Shown here: positions 1 through 12,337 of the stretch, in pieces
How the letters are laid out: each line of letters begins with the position of its first letter
How positions within the stretch are numbered: position 1 is the first letter of the stretch
Assembly (NCBI GenBank): GCA_016800925.1
Contig: JABCPU010000170.1
Coordinates: 62,001 to 126,000, forward strand
Reading direction: 5' to 3'
Origin: Suillus spraguei
Taxonomy: Eukaryota > Basidiomycota > Agaricomycetes > Boletales > Suillaceae
DNA length: 64,000 nucleotides
The notes under the pieces: model-generated
The model's database searches: none
What the model was told of the DNA's origin: nothing
What the model saw: the letters and a program-made list of their open reading frames with translations, nothing else
Translations under genes and position numbers: made by a program

Positions 1-1878
1 GTGAGATGGCCAGGGGGACGGATTGATCAAGCAAAAAGGTTGCATTGACAGGAGAGTCGGGAAGTGGAAATGAAGGGTGCCGGTCCATGACTTTGCGACG
101 AAGGCCCTCATGGAGGCGTTGCAGGGAATCAATCTTACCATCCTGCTCCGCCACACGAGCCTCAAGAAGAGCAATTCGAGCGGCACCATCCCGAATCACA
201 ATTGCCATGGAATGGAGATCCGGCATGGGCACATCGAGTGCCGGACGAGGCACTGGGGCACTTGAAGACGGAATAGCTAAGTGAAAGATAAGGTCAGATG
301 GTCATAGACAATTGGGGTGACTCACAAGCTGGTGCAGGTGCAGGTGTCTTGGGGGCAGTGATTGTCTTGCTGCGCCCACGGGACTGTGCCTTGGGTGTGG
401 TAACAGCAGGGACAGCTGGAGTGCCGGAGGGGCCACGAGATTGACTGCGAGTTCGGGCTTTGGACTGCGAGGCAGCCGGCGCATTGGAGGGAGCTCTGGA
501 AGGTGTCCTGGAGCGAGCCTGCCGGGTGGTTGACTTCCCTCGAATACGTTTTGGCGGGGATCCCATGGATGCTGGGACACATTTGATCTTCTTGGTGGCG
601 CAGCGGACGCACGACAAACATGGGGCACGGGTCCTCCTGTCCAACCGAGTGGCGCAGGGCCACTTCTCCTGGGTGCAATAATGGCAGGGGTTGTTCTGTG
701 GGTTCCATTAGTTGATGGACTCATTGGAATTCATTAGAGTACTCACTGGGCCGGGAATGAGAATATCACCTGTATCCATGACTGCAGGTTCCTCAGCCGG
801 AGTGCTGGACATTGCCTGGGGGGTCTCCACAACCTCCGGACGACTGCCGGAGGTGGCCTGACAATGGGTAAGTACAGGCGGGAGGTCCGGACAAAGAATC
901 ATGACTCACCATCACCTTGGGTGGACTGCCGGCAATGAGCTGATGATACATAAGCATTTTTCCAAGTGCCGGACAACTAAATATTACTTACTGAAGCAGG
1001 ACCAAACAATTGCTTCTTTGGGGAACGTGGTGAACGAGGGGAATGAGGTGTCCCTACACCAATTGTGGAAGGCCGGGGAACGTTGAGGCCGGCACTCCAC
1101 TCGAAATAGGCTACAGAAAATTGAGAGAACGAAAACAATGAGCTGGACGACATACCTGAACAATTGTGTCTTCATCATCTTCCGACTCCACAAGCACATT
1201 CTGCTTGACATGGCGAGTTGCCTTGACCCGCTTGCGACCCTTCTTGGCCGACTTCGGAGGTGAGGAAGAGTGTCCGGACATCATGGGGGACTTCCTCTTC
1301 CTGCTCCCTTCCACCTCCGGCTCTGGGTCAGCAACAACCGCCTTACCTTTTCCTTTGTCCCGGAGCTCGGAGGTGGCGTGGGTGGAAGAACCAGCGACAT
1401 TGCCGGCGATGACGGGTGGGGAGGGAAGGTCCACAGTGATTGGGCCAATGGAAGGGTTAGGCATGACAGGGAGATCACCTGAATGGTCACCTAACGCCTC
1501 CCAGGCGCGAATCTTGCTGCGCCAGGAGTGTTTCAACACCCGGGGGTCATCATGACCGATGCTGTGCCAGTTGGGCCACACCCGGGGAGTCATGGACCTG
1601 ACTCTCATCAACTCCTTGGAGCAGGATGCAATGATGCCGGGCATGTAAGGCCCTTTCTCATGCTCCCGGACAATCTCAGCCTACCCAGATCTGAGAAAAA
1701 CCAAAAGTAAAATTAACACATGAATGGTACTTACCACAAGATTAGTGACTTGTGCTGTCAGAGCAAGGTGGGCTTGGCCAGTGCCGGCAGGCATGAGCCG
1801 AGCCCCGGCGATGATGCCCACAATCTGAGCAGTGGTTGCCTTGAGACTGGCCAAAGAGGTTTCAACTGAAGTAGACAT
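1..1878 (-). CDS. Zn2Cys6-like cysteine-cluster protein, multi-exon, 3' end outside window
   Basis: Seven exons join in frame on the minus strand: 1878-1735, 1680-1156, 1099-992, 939-910, 857-747, 695-326 and 276 to beyond base 1, with introns of 49-56 bases and GT-AG ends. The product is at least 521 residues and open at its C-terminus. Residues 310-345 hold C-X2-C-X6-C, then 14 residues, then C-X2-C-X6-C, the spacing of fungal Zn2Cys6 binuclear clusters, with one extra Cys at 332. A Lys/Arg/Ser-rich stretch follows, then a segment likely to form a coiled coil. Acidic and basic low-complexity runs precede the cluster. The start at 1878 is the first Met of a frame that splices onward. Function unknown; DNA binding is an inference from the Cys pattern. 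It lies divergent to the next gene, with 219 bases between them. Confidence 0.6.
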
Positions 1879-2097
1879 TTGGATTGACTTGAAAGATGTG
1901 ACAAGCTTGAGATAAGTTTGAAATCTGTGATCACTTGGATGAAGTTTCAAAAGAAACCAGACAATTGAAGGACAATCTTGATAAGCGTTGATTGTTTGTC
2001 TTTGTTTGGTCGTGGTTCAACTTTCGGCCGTTGCCAGCCATGTGTTGAACTTCGAAGTTATCAGTTATCAATCAGTTTGATCAGTTGATCAGACATC

Positions 2098-3114
2098 ATG
2101 AGATCTCAACCAGCAGTCAGATTTTATGAACCTCCGGTCACTGAATACAACTCAATGGATGTGGATGATTCAACCGAGTCCCGGATTTCACTAGGTATGT
2201 TGTACTTTCAGTACAGCTCTCAATTGACCGGAGATGGACCAGATGCACTGGATGATGTATACCTTGGGCCGGATGATGAGACTGAGTCCCGGATTTCATC
2301 AGGTATGTGTTGCTTTGAGTTTATCTTACAATTGACTGGACATTTATTAGATCCAAGTGAAGATGTATACCTTGGGCCGGATGATGAGATCGACTATGAT
2401 TCTGGGTCATCAGGTGTTCCGGATGTCTTGGATGCAGTTTCTGGTAGGTTTCTCACTTCACCTTTAGATAGTCCAACTGTGGATGTTCATTCAATCCATC
2501 CAGATCATTTATGCCCGGCTCAGCCTGAGGAACTGCCTTTGTTCAACGATCCGGACTTGTATCTAGGGCCTGATGATGATCTTATTGATTGTGATGAAGC
2601 ACCGGAATGTGCTGATGTTGAGACTGATGCTCCGGCTATCCCAGGAATAGCAATTCCAGGTGAGTTCACTCATACAATCTCATTTTTATTGTTGATGTGA
2701 TGTCCCAAGCACATGCAACACCTCCTAAATGTCAGTCCCCCATACCGGAACTCAGCAATGAAGACCTGCGTGCCATGCTTAGGGAGTTCATGCCCCTAGG
2801 GTCATATGATCAAACAGAATGTGAGTATTTAATTGTTCATCATGTATGATTCTGCTAATTTTCTTGAAGTTGAATCAATTCTGGATCGCCTGGACCATTA
2901 CCAACAGCGTCATGGCCATCTTCCGGAGCCTACCGTACATCAACTCCTCGAGGCCGACCGACCATTCCGAGTGGCTTGGGCTGACACATCCGACAAACTC
3001 AGAAGAGCTGATATGGACCTCCGGAGGTTGCAAAGGGCCAAACAGATGAGCTCTGAATTGCTGCTTGTATTAGATACCCTCATTGAAAAGTGTGATGATC
3101 AACCCCATATGTAA
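2098..3114 (+). CDS. Acidic hypothetical protein with repeated YLGPDD motif
   Basis: Five exons (2098-2194, 2243-2302, 2351-2659, 2710-2820, 2870-3114) join to an 822-base frame coding 273 residues. The first two introns are each 48 bases and resemble one another. The N-terminal half is strongly acidic and repeats a short motif ending YLGPDD three times, twice preceded by ESRIS, so the first exons look like internal duplications. The C-terminal third is mixed-charge and probably helical. I do not recognise the family. Its place between two minus-strand genes in the KDZ neighbourhood suggests transposon cargo. No catalytic motif or membrane segment is visible. The intron 3 acceptor could also lie at 2735 without changing the frame. 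Confidence 0.55.
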
Positions 3115-3500
3115 ATATTTGGATATTCATTCACATACTTACATCATGTACACCACTGAATTTTTAATGTATAACAATGACATTTCCAATTGATTTTAGA
3201 TGATGCACACACCCAATTGTCCCATTCCAACAGCCAATTATTGATTCCCGGGGTCCGGAGCTCGGTGATTGGGATTCATCCGGAACTCGGTGATCGGGTT
3301 TCGTGATATTTGGATTTTCATTCACATACTTAAATCATGTGAACCACTGAATTTTTCATGTATATCAATGACAGTTCCAATGTATTTTAGATGATGCACA
3401 AACCCTAATCTCTAATACCAACTACCAATGATTGATACTTGGGTGCCGGACCTCGGTGATCGGGAGTCGTCCGGAACTCGGTGATCAGGATACGTCCGGA
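3115..3500. repeat. Imperfect tandem duplication, about 190-base unit, in gene-free spacer
   Basis: Two diverged copies of one unit follow the stop of the acidic gene. Each begins near TGGATTTTCATTCACATACT, passes through ATTTTAGATGATGCACA and ends in several CCGGAACTCGGTGAT-like motifs. The first runs to about 3302 and the second from about 3303 to 3490. The same CCGGAACTCGG words return in the large arrays at 10.1-12.2 kb and 13.8-14.3 kb, which ties the spacer to the same element. The remainder to 3606 holds no recognisable gene. Confidence 0.6.
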
Positions 3501-3606
3501 ACTCGGTGCTTAGGATTCAACATTTTGGAAGTGGGACACTGTGTTTTAAGAAGTGTGACAAATGATGAAAATGTGGTAAACATGGGGGCAGTTTGGTATA
3601 TGTACA

Positions 3607-5469
3607 TTATTTCCTTCCCCTTGCCCTGGTTACTCGAAGTGTACTCTCTACCGGCTTTTGAGACTTACTCCGGGTGGTCCTTGCGGATGGTTCAATGACA
3701 GCTTTCTTGCCCTGTATACTCCTTGGTTCCGGCGATGCGTTCCTCTCTTCCACTTCCTCAGTGATCCCGGCCAGGAGGTCGCCCATCCGTGATGTCAAAA
3801 GTGCACCTGCCTTGGCCGGCCTGGCTGGGCGAGGCTCTGGCATTGAACATGGAACTTCTGTCTCCTTGGGTGCTGAAGATGGGTGTGCTATTTGTCTGGG
3901 TTTCTTCAGTGGGGATCGACCATCAGCCGAGTCATCATCAATGTCATCCTCCTTGTCATGAGTTTCACTGTCGGTATCACTCTCGGCTTCGGTTGATGGA
4001 TCCCGGGGCCTTCGGAGAGTTCCACTCTTCTGCATTCTCACTTGACGAGTCAGACGCGATGGCGACTTGCCGGATGCCACAGATGGTACCATGTCCCCAT
4101 CCTTGTTCTTCCATGCTTTGAACAGAAATGTTGAATCTTTTCCTGTTTCCTGCTGAGCATACCAGAAATTGAGCAAGGCCGTTGTGTCCCAGCTTTGCAA
4201 CTTTGAAGGCTCCTTCAGGTCAATATCGGCCGGAAGATACTTCCTTGCCACAAAGTCATCCTGACTTTGTACGAGGGCACTCCATGGCACGACAGCCTTG
4301 TCATTCCCGGAACATATTCCTGTGTCCACACATTCAGCAACATCTCAGATGTTGCCACGAAAGACTCACTGTAGTGCGATGTAAGAAATGCCCTGACTAT
4401 GGCTTTCTTCTCCTCAAGTTTTGTTTCCGTGATGTCTGGAAGCAACGGCATCCCATTTCCATCTGTGTCGAGTTCCAAAGCTGGTTTTCTGACTCTTTTG
4501 CGACCTCCCTTGACCTGTCGTCCTCCGTCCTGTGCCCCGGCACCTATCATTGTGATGATCAACGAATTCATTCTTGCATCCAAAGTTCAAACACTCACCG
4601 AACTGTTCCTGGGCGTACTCCTGCCATACTGGCTCAATGTCCTCCCAGTCCTTAGTCTTCATGAAGCTGTCCCCATCTCCTAATGCCTCATTATCATCAT
4701 GCCTGCACACATATATTGAGATCCAAGATCGGCGATGACGGACACAATTGACTTACATCCCGAACAGAACCTCTCCCTGTTCATTCTTCCAAGCTGACAA
4801 CACAAAAAACTCTCATCCCGCATTGCCTCCACATCTCTTTCGAAAAGTGCTCCATATATGCCGGTCCCGTCTTACGAGCAACTTCTGCTTGTATCTCCGG
4901 AGGAGGAAAGCTGTTTGACCATTCTTCCGCTGTTTCTTTTGCCTTCTCCAACTCGTCGTCGTCCAATTCAGCCATGACTCTCTTCACAGCCCCCTGATAA
5001 TGTTTGAACATACTGGGATCTCCCGGCTTTGCCCCGGACTCGTCCTCAATCCTCTTTAGCACCTCTTCGCGCTTCTGCTGGTAGACCACCATCCTAGGCG
5101 TCCATTTCCTCCCATACTTTATCATGTCCTTCCTTTCCTTCCTTTTCTTGTTGTTGAACAACCAAGTCTTATACATCTGAGAGTTGATGGAAGAATAAGA
5201 TGTTAAAATTGTAGTTTTTCAACACAACGAAGACGCATCACCTGCTTCCTCTTTTTCCATTGTCCTTGGTCGACTTTAGGAGCAAACAACCTGGCTGCCC
5301 TGGAAATTGCAGTGAAAACCCCTCGCTTCTCACCCCTTTTGGCCGCGGTCCACTCAGGAAGGTAGTTCTTCAACTCCGAAATTTCGTTTTCCGTGAGCTT
5401 CTGTGTCTGTGGTTGACGTGCCCTATTTCTGCCGGAAGTCAAGTGAGTGGAATGACCCGTCCTTGCCAT
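3607..5469 (-). pseudogene. KDZ-neighbour hypothetical gene, five exons, one-base frameshift
   Basis: Exons 5469-5242, 5176-4757, 4702-4599, 4543-4370 and 4319-3607 give a gene of about 545 residues, but the exon sum is 1,639 bases, one too many. The fault maps to exon 2 at 4804-4809, a run of six A on the plus strand; one base fewer restores a single frame through all five exons. The N-terminal part is basic and helical, the middle carries a Trp-rich segment (VPWSAL, LLNFWYAQQ), and the C-terminus is a long charged, low-complexity tail with acidic runs and an Arg/Ser/Thr-rich end. I recall similar unnamed proteins from agaricomycete genomes but cannot give a function. It is divergent from the KDZ transposase, 198 bases away, so the two may share a promoter region. 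The frameshift may be a true mutation or a base-calling error. Confidence 0.6.
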
Positions 5470-5667
5470 GGTGAATTTGAACGAATTGACAGAAGTTGAT
5501 CTTTGACAAAAGCCTAACAGTAGCTTAATTGAGCTATATTGGTCCCGAAGCCATAAATGGACATAAATTTGTAATGAGTCGGCAGGACTGTATGACACCA
5601 CAATGTAATAAAAATTCATTCCACCTGAGCAGATGCTTTGCTTGCAACATTAGCATTATAAAATAAG

Positions 5668-8600
5668 ATGAAGATAGGTAGATGCACCCCATTGCAAAAA
5701 TCCCACAGGGTAGAAGCAAGGGGCAGCAAGGGTAGAAAGATTTGGGTCAAGGTCCCACTTGCAAGCACAAGACGACGAGCCTACAGGTCCATGCCTCACT
5801 CTCCCCCAGAATCACCAACACTTCAGCCTGTTCAGGCACCACCTCCTTGGGATGACTTTCCTGACAATACTTACGAGCAAGACCAAGGCTCATTTGAGCC
5901 ATTGCAACTCCCAAAAACCATGGCAAGTTCATGTTAAATGTTGGAGTGTCATTCAAACTATAGCTCAATATAAACAATGCAGAGTCAAAATGACTACCTC
6001 AGGCAATGGCTGCCAAGGCAGGAATCATATCTGCATCACCTCCTGGATCGAGAAGCTCCACCAGAAGACAGGAGATGCATCATCTGCCACCAGGATGGGG
6101 TCTACAAATGTCAAGATTGTCTTGGCGAGCCTCTCTATTGCACGGGTTGTTGCAGGAGTCAACATCGTTGCAATCCTTTCCACTGGATCAGTCAATGGAA
6201 TGGTCAATTCTTCGAGCGGAGTTGTCTCGCTCATGTGGGACTCACCATACACCTCGGGCATGATGGCAAGCAATGTCCGGTGCTCACAGATAGGTGGGAT
6301 TTGTTTGAAGGAGATGAACCTGAAGACCAGCTTGAGCCCGAAGATCTTCCGTCTGTGTCGGGACCTGAGTTCCAGCCGAAGGAAAACACCATGGTCATCG
6401 TTGACAAGTCCGGAGTTCACCGCCTCGAGGTTCACTGCTGCGATTGTCCAAATGCCATGAGTCCGGACATTCAAATGTTTCGGCATGGATTTTTCCCTGC
6501 ATCGTTTAACAGGCCGAAGACCGTGTTTACCTTCGGAGTGCTGGATGATTTTCTATTGGACAACCTTGAATGCGGCACCTCCGCAATGAACTATTACAGT
6601 AAGCTCCGGCGAATGACCTCGAGCATGTTTCCACACCTTGTTCCGGTAATGCTATTTGTGCTTCATCTAAAGGACATGATGTTGACACAGGCCGTGGAAA
6701 GGATCGATACAGAGAGCTCATGAGAGTCGCTCGACAGTGGAGGCAGTTGAAGACCATGAAATGGCATGGCTATGGCCATCGTTCTGACATCCCGAACGCA
6801 GGAGATCTTGCATTATTTTGCCCGGCATGTCCTCAGCCTGGGATTAATGTATCTTTGTCAGGGGATGAATCACTTGATGAGTGAGTCATGTTCAATACCG
6901 AAGTGAACTCGGCGATGATAAGAACTCCAAGCTGGAAATACACCCGGTCATTTGTGATGGACGGAAATTTCAAAGCTGAACACCTGCATCCCATTAATCC
7001 CCTCGATGAAGTTTGGCTTTCAGATGGGCTTGGATTCATGGTCGGAAAGGACAGGTATAACATGCATCTTGCGGAGGCTGCTGACACGGTGGAAAAATCG
7101 AGCTGCAACAATCACCGGGCGGTCAATCAAGCAAATGCGGCGCGGCACAAGCTCGAGTCCACAGGAATCGGGGGAGTTGCCTGCGCCCGGCATGGGTGCT
7201 TTGTCCCTCACTCGATGGTTGATTTTCAGAAAGGGGAAAGGCAAGCCAAACATGCCATTCCACATTCACTAGTTGACCATGCATCATTTGCAGACAAATG
7301 AACATGGACTACGCCCTTTGTGAGGCTGCCCAGCACAACATGGAAGGCATTACCAGGGCTGTCACCTTCTATGACATTAATTGTCAATACAACAAGCACT
7401 TTCGTGTTCGGGTGGATCGAAGCCGATACCTTGACATGGTACCGGAACTGACCATCATTCCTGGAATCGGTTTGTGGCATGTGCATGGACATCAGGACAG
7501 TTGCTATGTCCGATATGCTTCGAATTTTATTGAAGGCATTGGCCGGATTGATGGAGAGATCATGGAGACCCTATGGGCGCGTCTCAACCTGATTTCCCCT
7601 GCCGCTCGGGGAATGTCATCCCCGCACCGAAAGGAATGTCTTGATTATCAGATGAACGATTCCAATTTCTGCAAGATGATCCGCATGAAAAGGACTCTTT
7701 GCCGGAAATACAAGCTGGCGAAGAATGGCATCGCCGAAAGTGGCAAGGCTTTCGACAGACTTGATGAAGCTGCACCCGGCAATTTAAAGACACAATGGTT
7801 AGCCAGCGAGATGGTCGCTCAGTCCAAGAGAATCAGGGATCCTGCGGCGATGGATTTATATGAAATCAATATCAAGAAGGGTAAGTTAACATTCTTTGTC
7901 TCCGTGGAGCTCCGCATTCATTTTTCACTTAGCACCAAGCAAAAAGGAGATCGAGCTTAGACTACTAGAAGCGGGTAATGCCCGTCATGCAGCACCCTCT
8001 CGCAGATCTGTGGCAACATGGATATCCATTGGGTTGGCAATTGAAGAGGCTCAAATTGCATTGCTCATCGAGGTCCGCAGAATTGGAAGACGATCGACGG
8101 AGACACAGAGATTAGATATCGCCCGGCAACGCGATCGTATTCAAGGCCAGATAGATGAATTCACTCGGTCTGCTCTTACGCATCTGGGAGAGGGATTTGA
8201 TGCAGATGACGATCCTGACGACTTGAACATAGATATTCTTGACGATATCGATGATGACCCGGCGGATTTCACCGAGACATCTGATGCATGGACAAACTCC
8301 CCTGAGCTCACCATAATTCCATTGCCATCAAACCTCGGGGTTGAACATTGCAGACGCTGTATGGCAGAGGATCTGATTCCGTTGGAGATGTCCCTTCGTG
8401 AAGGGCAGGCCAATGATGCCCTGCACAATCTCCGCATTCACTTGTGCAACAAGGCTATCCTGTTCCGAACAACAGTTAGGCAAGCCAAATCTCAAGCCCT
8501 AAAAACTCGAGCGTGGTCCCAGGTGACATCAGTGCAGCAGGCAGTATCCCTACATGCCAGTATATATACAAAAACCAGGAAGCAAATGATACAACTTGAG

Positions 8601-9100
8601 CCGGGGCCAGACCAGCTTCAGAAATACAAACCCCTGCTTCGCGAGCAGCTCAAAATCAGCACTGCCATCGGCGATCCAAACGCCCGAGGTCAGCAAAATG
8701 AGTCCCTCGCTTGGTTCTGGTCAGTGGAAGTCGACATGGAGGGTCCAGAAAATTCGTGGAATGAGGAATGTGAGTTCGGGCATGCTTGATATATTACGTG
8801 GTGAGCTGACAGGACCCATCCCAAGTTTACCGAGTTCATTGGCTTCGGGCAAAGGCACTACGGGATCGATGGATGGAAGAAATATCATTGGTGCAATCAG
8901 AGATGGATTGGACGTGCAACTTTTTCTTGTGGAAGGCAACCACATGGGGTGCCCGGATGCAGGAATCATTGTTGAAACAACTTCCGGGTCATGCATGCTA
9001 TGCCGGAAGGCAGTCTCAAATGTATTCCTTACTAGCTCAGGATGCACAGGCAGCATTTCAAGACCTGCAGCCCTCGTTGATCGATGGTGCACATGAATGA
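5668..9100 (+). CDS. KDZ-family DNA transposase with CxC2-like cysteine cluster
   Basis: Seven exons (5668-5922, 5983-6645, 6702-6880, 6932-7240, 7294-7880, 7933-8769, 8826-9100) join to exactly 3,105 bases, 1,034 residues. Residues 117-183 form the CxC2-like Cys/His cluster typical of KDZ transposases. The RNase H-fold core shows the expected acidic residues: VMDGNF (D376), TFYDINCQY (D496) and GRIDGEIMETLW (E557), with a conserved GLWHVHGHQDSC block before the last. The C-terminal WLRAKALRDRWMEE region is also typical. No stop or frameshift breaks the model. Introns 1 and 4 have GC rather than GT donors. A TATA-like TATAAAAT lies at 5657-5664, only four bases before the first ATG, so translation might start downstream (Met at 5788). 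The enzyme would cut and mobilise the surrounding element. Confidence 0.92.
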
Positions 9101-9271
9101 ATTTGTTTTGCTGATGAAACGCATATTTGACACCCAAACATTGAGTCCCGGGAATTGTCCGGGTCAGCCCATGTCGGAGTTTGAATTTCTAATCCATCCA
9201 TCAGTGACTCATATCATCAGCTCTTTACTATCTGTCAGTGTCATTCCCAGCGTCACACTCTTGCATTAGCC

Positions 9272-10074
9272 ATGCCTGAAACTCCTGCATCCACATCTGG
9301 CACTCCAAATACTGGACATCACTGGCAACCCATGAAGCTGAACCTTCAAGATATTTCTTGTACTTTGAATATGGCTGCATCGCGCATCCGCGCATGTATC
9401 TCTCAATATCAGATGGAGGCTGCTAACAACCCTCCCTCTTCTGCCCGGATCATGTACTTTAAAGCCGGGGTGCAATGGGAAATCAATGTAAGTGACTGAT
9501 GACCGGATGACCGGCTGACTTTTTTGGGCAATGCTGAGATTTCCAACAGACATTTGTTACGCCACTCCTGCAGTACTCAGCTGCAAGGAACATCGTTTCT
9601 GTTGTTCCAAGCCCCGTCGCTCATGTCCTGACATTGTATCCCATGCTCACCTGGAACACTGTTCCAGACCACATCTTTTCATCCCACCTGTGTCAGTTTG
9701 ATGATGTCGCAGCTCCGGGACATCCATCCCGGATTATTCCCAGCTATGATACTCCATGGTGGATGGGACACACCGAAATTCCTAATGAACCATGGCAATG
9801 GGGTCAGATCATGAGGTCCTGTGTCGTTCACTACCAGCATTGGATGGTAAATGGAGTTGAGGATGATGGCTTGGTTCTTCCTGAGGAGGTAAATGACTCA
9901 TCAGGCCCATCAGTGATGGGACTTAAGATGATTCGAGCACGCCTGGTAGCATTGATGGAGGAGCAAGATGAGGGTATCCATGAGAAGATGGCAGAGGTGA
10001 AGATGTACACTGACATGCTACAGAGATTGAAGAGAGGCAGGGGAGTGGAGTCCTCTTCACTGTGTTTAGATTAG
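9272..10074 (+). CDS. Hypothetical protein, 246 residues, KDZ-associated
   Basis: Two exons (9272-9487 and 9550-10074) separated by a 62-base intron give a 741-base frame. The N-terminus is Ser/Thr/Pro-rich, the middle carries a Trp-rich block (TPWWMGH, PWQWGQ), and the last 60 residues are charged and probably coiled coil. I do not recognise the family and see no catalytic motif. It starts 171 bases after the transposase stop on the same strand, so it may be cargo of the same element. A role as a partner of the transposase or of the dioxygenase downstream is speculation. Confidence 0.5.
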
Positions 10075-10099
10075 AATGGTCTTCATTTCATACATGATG

Positions 10100-12250
10100 T
10101 AAAATATTTTATTCCGTCCAAATGATTGTCTTGACTCCCGAATATTTTGTTCCGGATTTTGAGGACTGGATGTCAAGATCCGGGTGTAGAGTCCTAAATC
10201 CCAAATGCTGAGTGGCGAATGCCTGAGTGCAATGGTACTTAGAGTTTGGGACTTAATTCATCGGACTCGACTTCCAAATGGCAAGATTGCCTCACATATT
10301 TCTGAGTGGCGAGTCACGAATCTTAGGTACCGAACCCCGAACCCCACAATTGTGGACTACCGGTTTTCATGGTTTGGGGTTCAGCAATCAAGGGTCGAGA
10401 CGAAATAGATATCTGTGCGACAGTGCGGGGTTCGGCAGTCAACATATGTGGATCAATAACTTTCACATTATTCTGAGTGCCGAGTCCCGAGTTCCGGGTC
10501 CCGGGCCTCGGCAGTCGGCGTTCGGCACTTCACATGTGTGCATCCATATCATTCACAATGTTGTGAGTCCCGAGTCCCGAGTCCCGGCTGCCGGAGTTCG
10601 GGGTTCGGCACCCAACATGTGTGGATTATTCTGAGTGCCGAGTGCCGAGTTCCGGGTCCCGGGGCTCGGCAGTCGGCGTTCGGGACTTAACATGTGTGCA
10701 TCAATATCATTCACAATGTTGTGTGTCCCGAGTCCCGAGTTCCGGCTGCCGGGGTTCGGGGTTAGGCACTTTACATATGGGAATCACTATCTTTCACAAT
10801 GTTGTGAGTCCCGAGTTCCGGCTGCCGGAGTTCGGGGTTCAGCACTCAACATATGTGGATTATTCTGAGTGCCGAGTGCCGAGTTCCGGGTGCCGGGGCT
10901 CGGCAGTCGGCGTTCGGCACTTAACATGTGTGCATCAATATCATTCACAATGTTGTGAGTCCCGAGTTCCGGCTGCCGGAGTTCGGGGTTCGGCACTCAA
11001 CATGTGTGGATTATTCTGAGTGCCGAGTGCCGAGTTCCGGGTGCGGGTGCCGGACCTCGGCAGTCGGCGTTCGGGACTTAACATGTGTGCATCAATATCA
11101 TTCACAATGTTGTGTGTCCCGAGTTCCGGCTGCCGGAGTTCGGGGTTCGGCACTCAACATGTGTGGATTATTCTGAGTGCCGAGTGCCGAGTTCCGGGTG
11201 CCGGACCTCGGCAGTCGGCGTTCGGGACTTAACATGTGTGCATCAATATCATTCACAATGTTGTGTGTCCCGAGTTCCGGCTGCCGGAGTTCGGGGTTCG
11301 GCACTCAACATGTGTGGATTATTCTGAGTGCCGAGTGCCGAGTTCCGGGTGCCGGACCTCGGCAGTCGGCTTCGGGACTTAACATGTGTGCATCAATATC
11401 ATTCACAATGTTGTGTGTCCCGAGTCCCGAGTTCCGGCTGCCGGGGTTCGGGGTTAGGCACTTTACATATGGGAATCACTATCTTTCACAATGTTGTGAG
11501 TCCCGAGTTCCGGCTGCCGGAGTTCGGGGTTCGGCACTCAACATGTGTGGATTGTTGTGAGTGCCGAGTGCCGAGTTCCGGGTGCCGGGGCTCGGCAGTC
11601 GGCGTTCGGCACTTAACATGTGTGCATCAATATCATTCACAATGTTGTGTGTCCCGAGTCCCGAGTTCCTGCTGCCAGGGTTCCGGGTTCGCCACTTGAT
11701 ATGTGGGAATCAGTATCTTTCACAGGGTTCGGCATTCGGCGTTCGGCACTTTACATGTAGGAATCAATATCTTTCTCGTTCTTCTGAGTCCCAAGTCCCG
11801 ACCGCTGGCTGCCGGGCTCGGAGTTCGGCCCTCAACATGTGTGGATCAATGACTTGCACATTATTCTGAGTCCCGAGTCCCGAGTCCCGGCTGCCAGGAT
11901 TTGGAGTTCGTCATTTATGATATGTGAATTCACATCTTTCACATTGTTCTGAGTCCCGAGTCCCGAGCTCCGGCTGCCTGAGTTTGGGATTTGGCACTCA
12001 CTATATGTGAATTCATATTTTTCACATTGGTGTCAGTCCTGAGTCCCGAGTGCCGGCTGCCGGTGTTCGGTGTTCGGCAGTCACAATGTGTGGATCAAAG
12101 TCTGTTGCCTCACACTTTCCTGAGTCCCGAGCGTGAAGCCTGAATTCGGACTATCGATCATTGAGTCCCTAATTTCGAGGATCGAGTCCCGAGTCCCGAG
12201 ATACACAGAGTTAGGGACTCAATTCATGGAACTCGACTTCCGACTTGAGT
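10100..12250. repeat. GC-rich tandem array, about 150-157-base unit
   Basis: Units carry CCGAGTTCCGGCTGCCGGAG, then GGTTCGGCACTCAACATGTG, GATTATTCTGAGTGCCGAG and an AT-rich CATCAATATCATTCACAATG segment. Clear starts of TGTGGATTATTCTGAG fall near 10620, 10856, 11006, 11162 and 11316, with a variant near 11545. The edges (10100-10600 and 11700-12250) are degenerate. The array fills the gap between the 246-residue gene and the 3' end of the dioxygenase gene. Several frames stay open on both strands only because the unit is GC-rich and repeated; they are not genes. CpG content is high. Confidence 0.9.
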
Positions 12251-12337
12251 TCCAGAACTGTTGATGCTCTAATTGGTACATGGTATTCGTGTGTTGCTAC
12301 TAACATGGGTCACAACTCTGTCAACTTCTTTGATCTT

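Noticed and set aside
8770..8811. Shorter last intron of the transposase ending at the CAG near 8811
   Set aside because: It creates an immediate TGA; the acceptor at 8825 restores the conserved FYRVHWLRAK frame.
10600..11700. CRISPR-like array
   Set aside because: Units are about 150 bases with no short direct repeat plus unique spacer pattern, and the genome is eukaryotic.
10600..11870. Many overlapping open frames on both strands of the tandem array
   Set aside because: They arise because a GC-rich unit is repeated; each frame is a rotation of the same unit and carries no protein-like motif.
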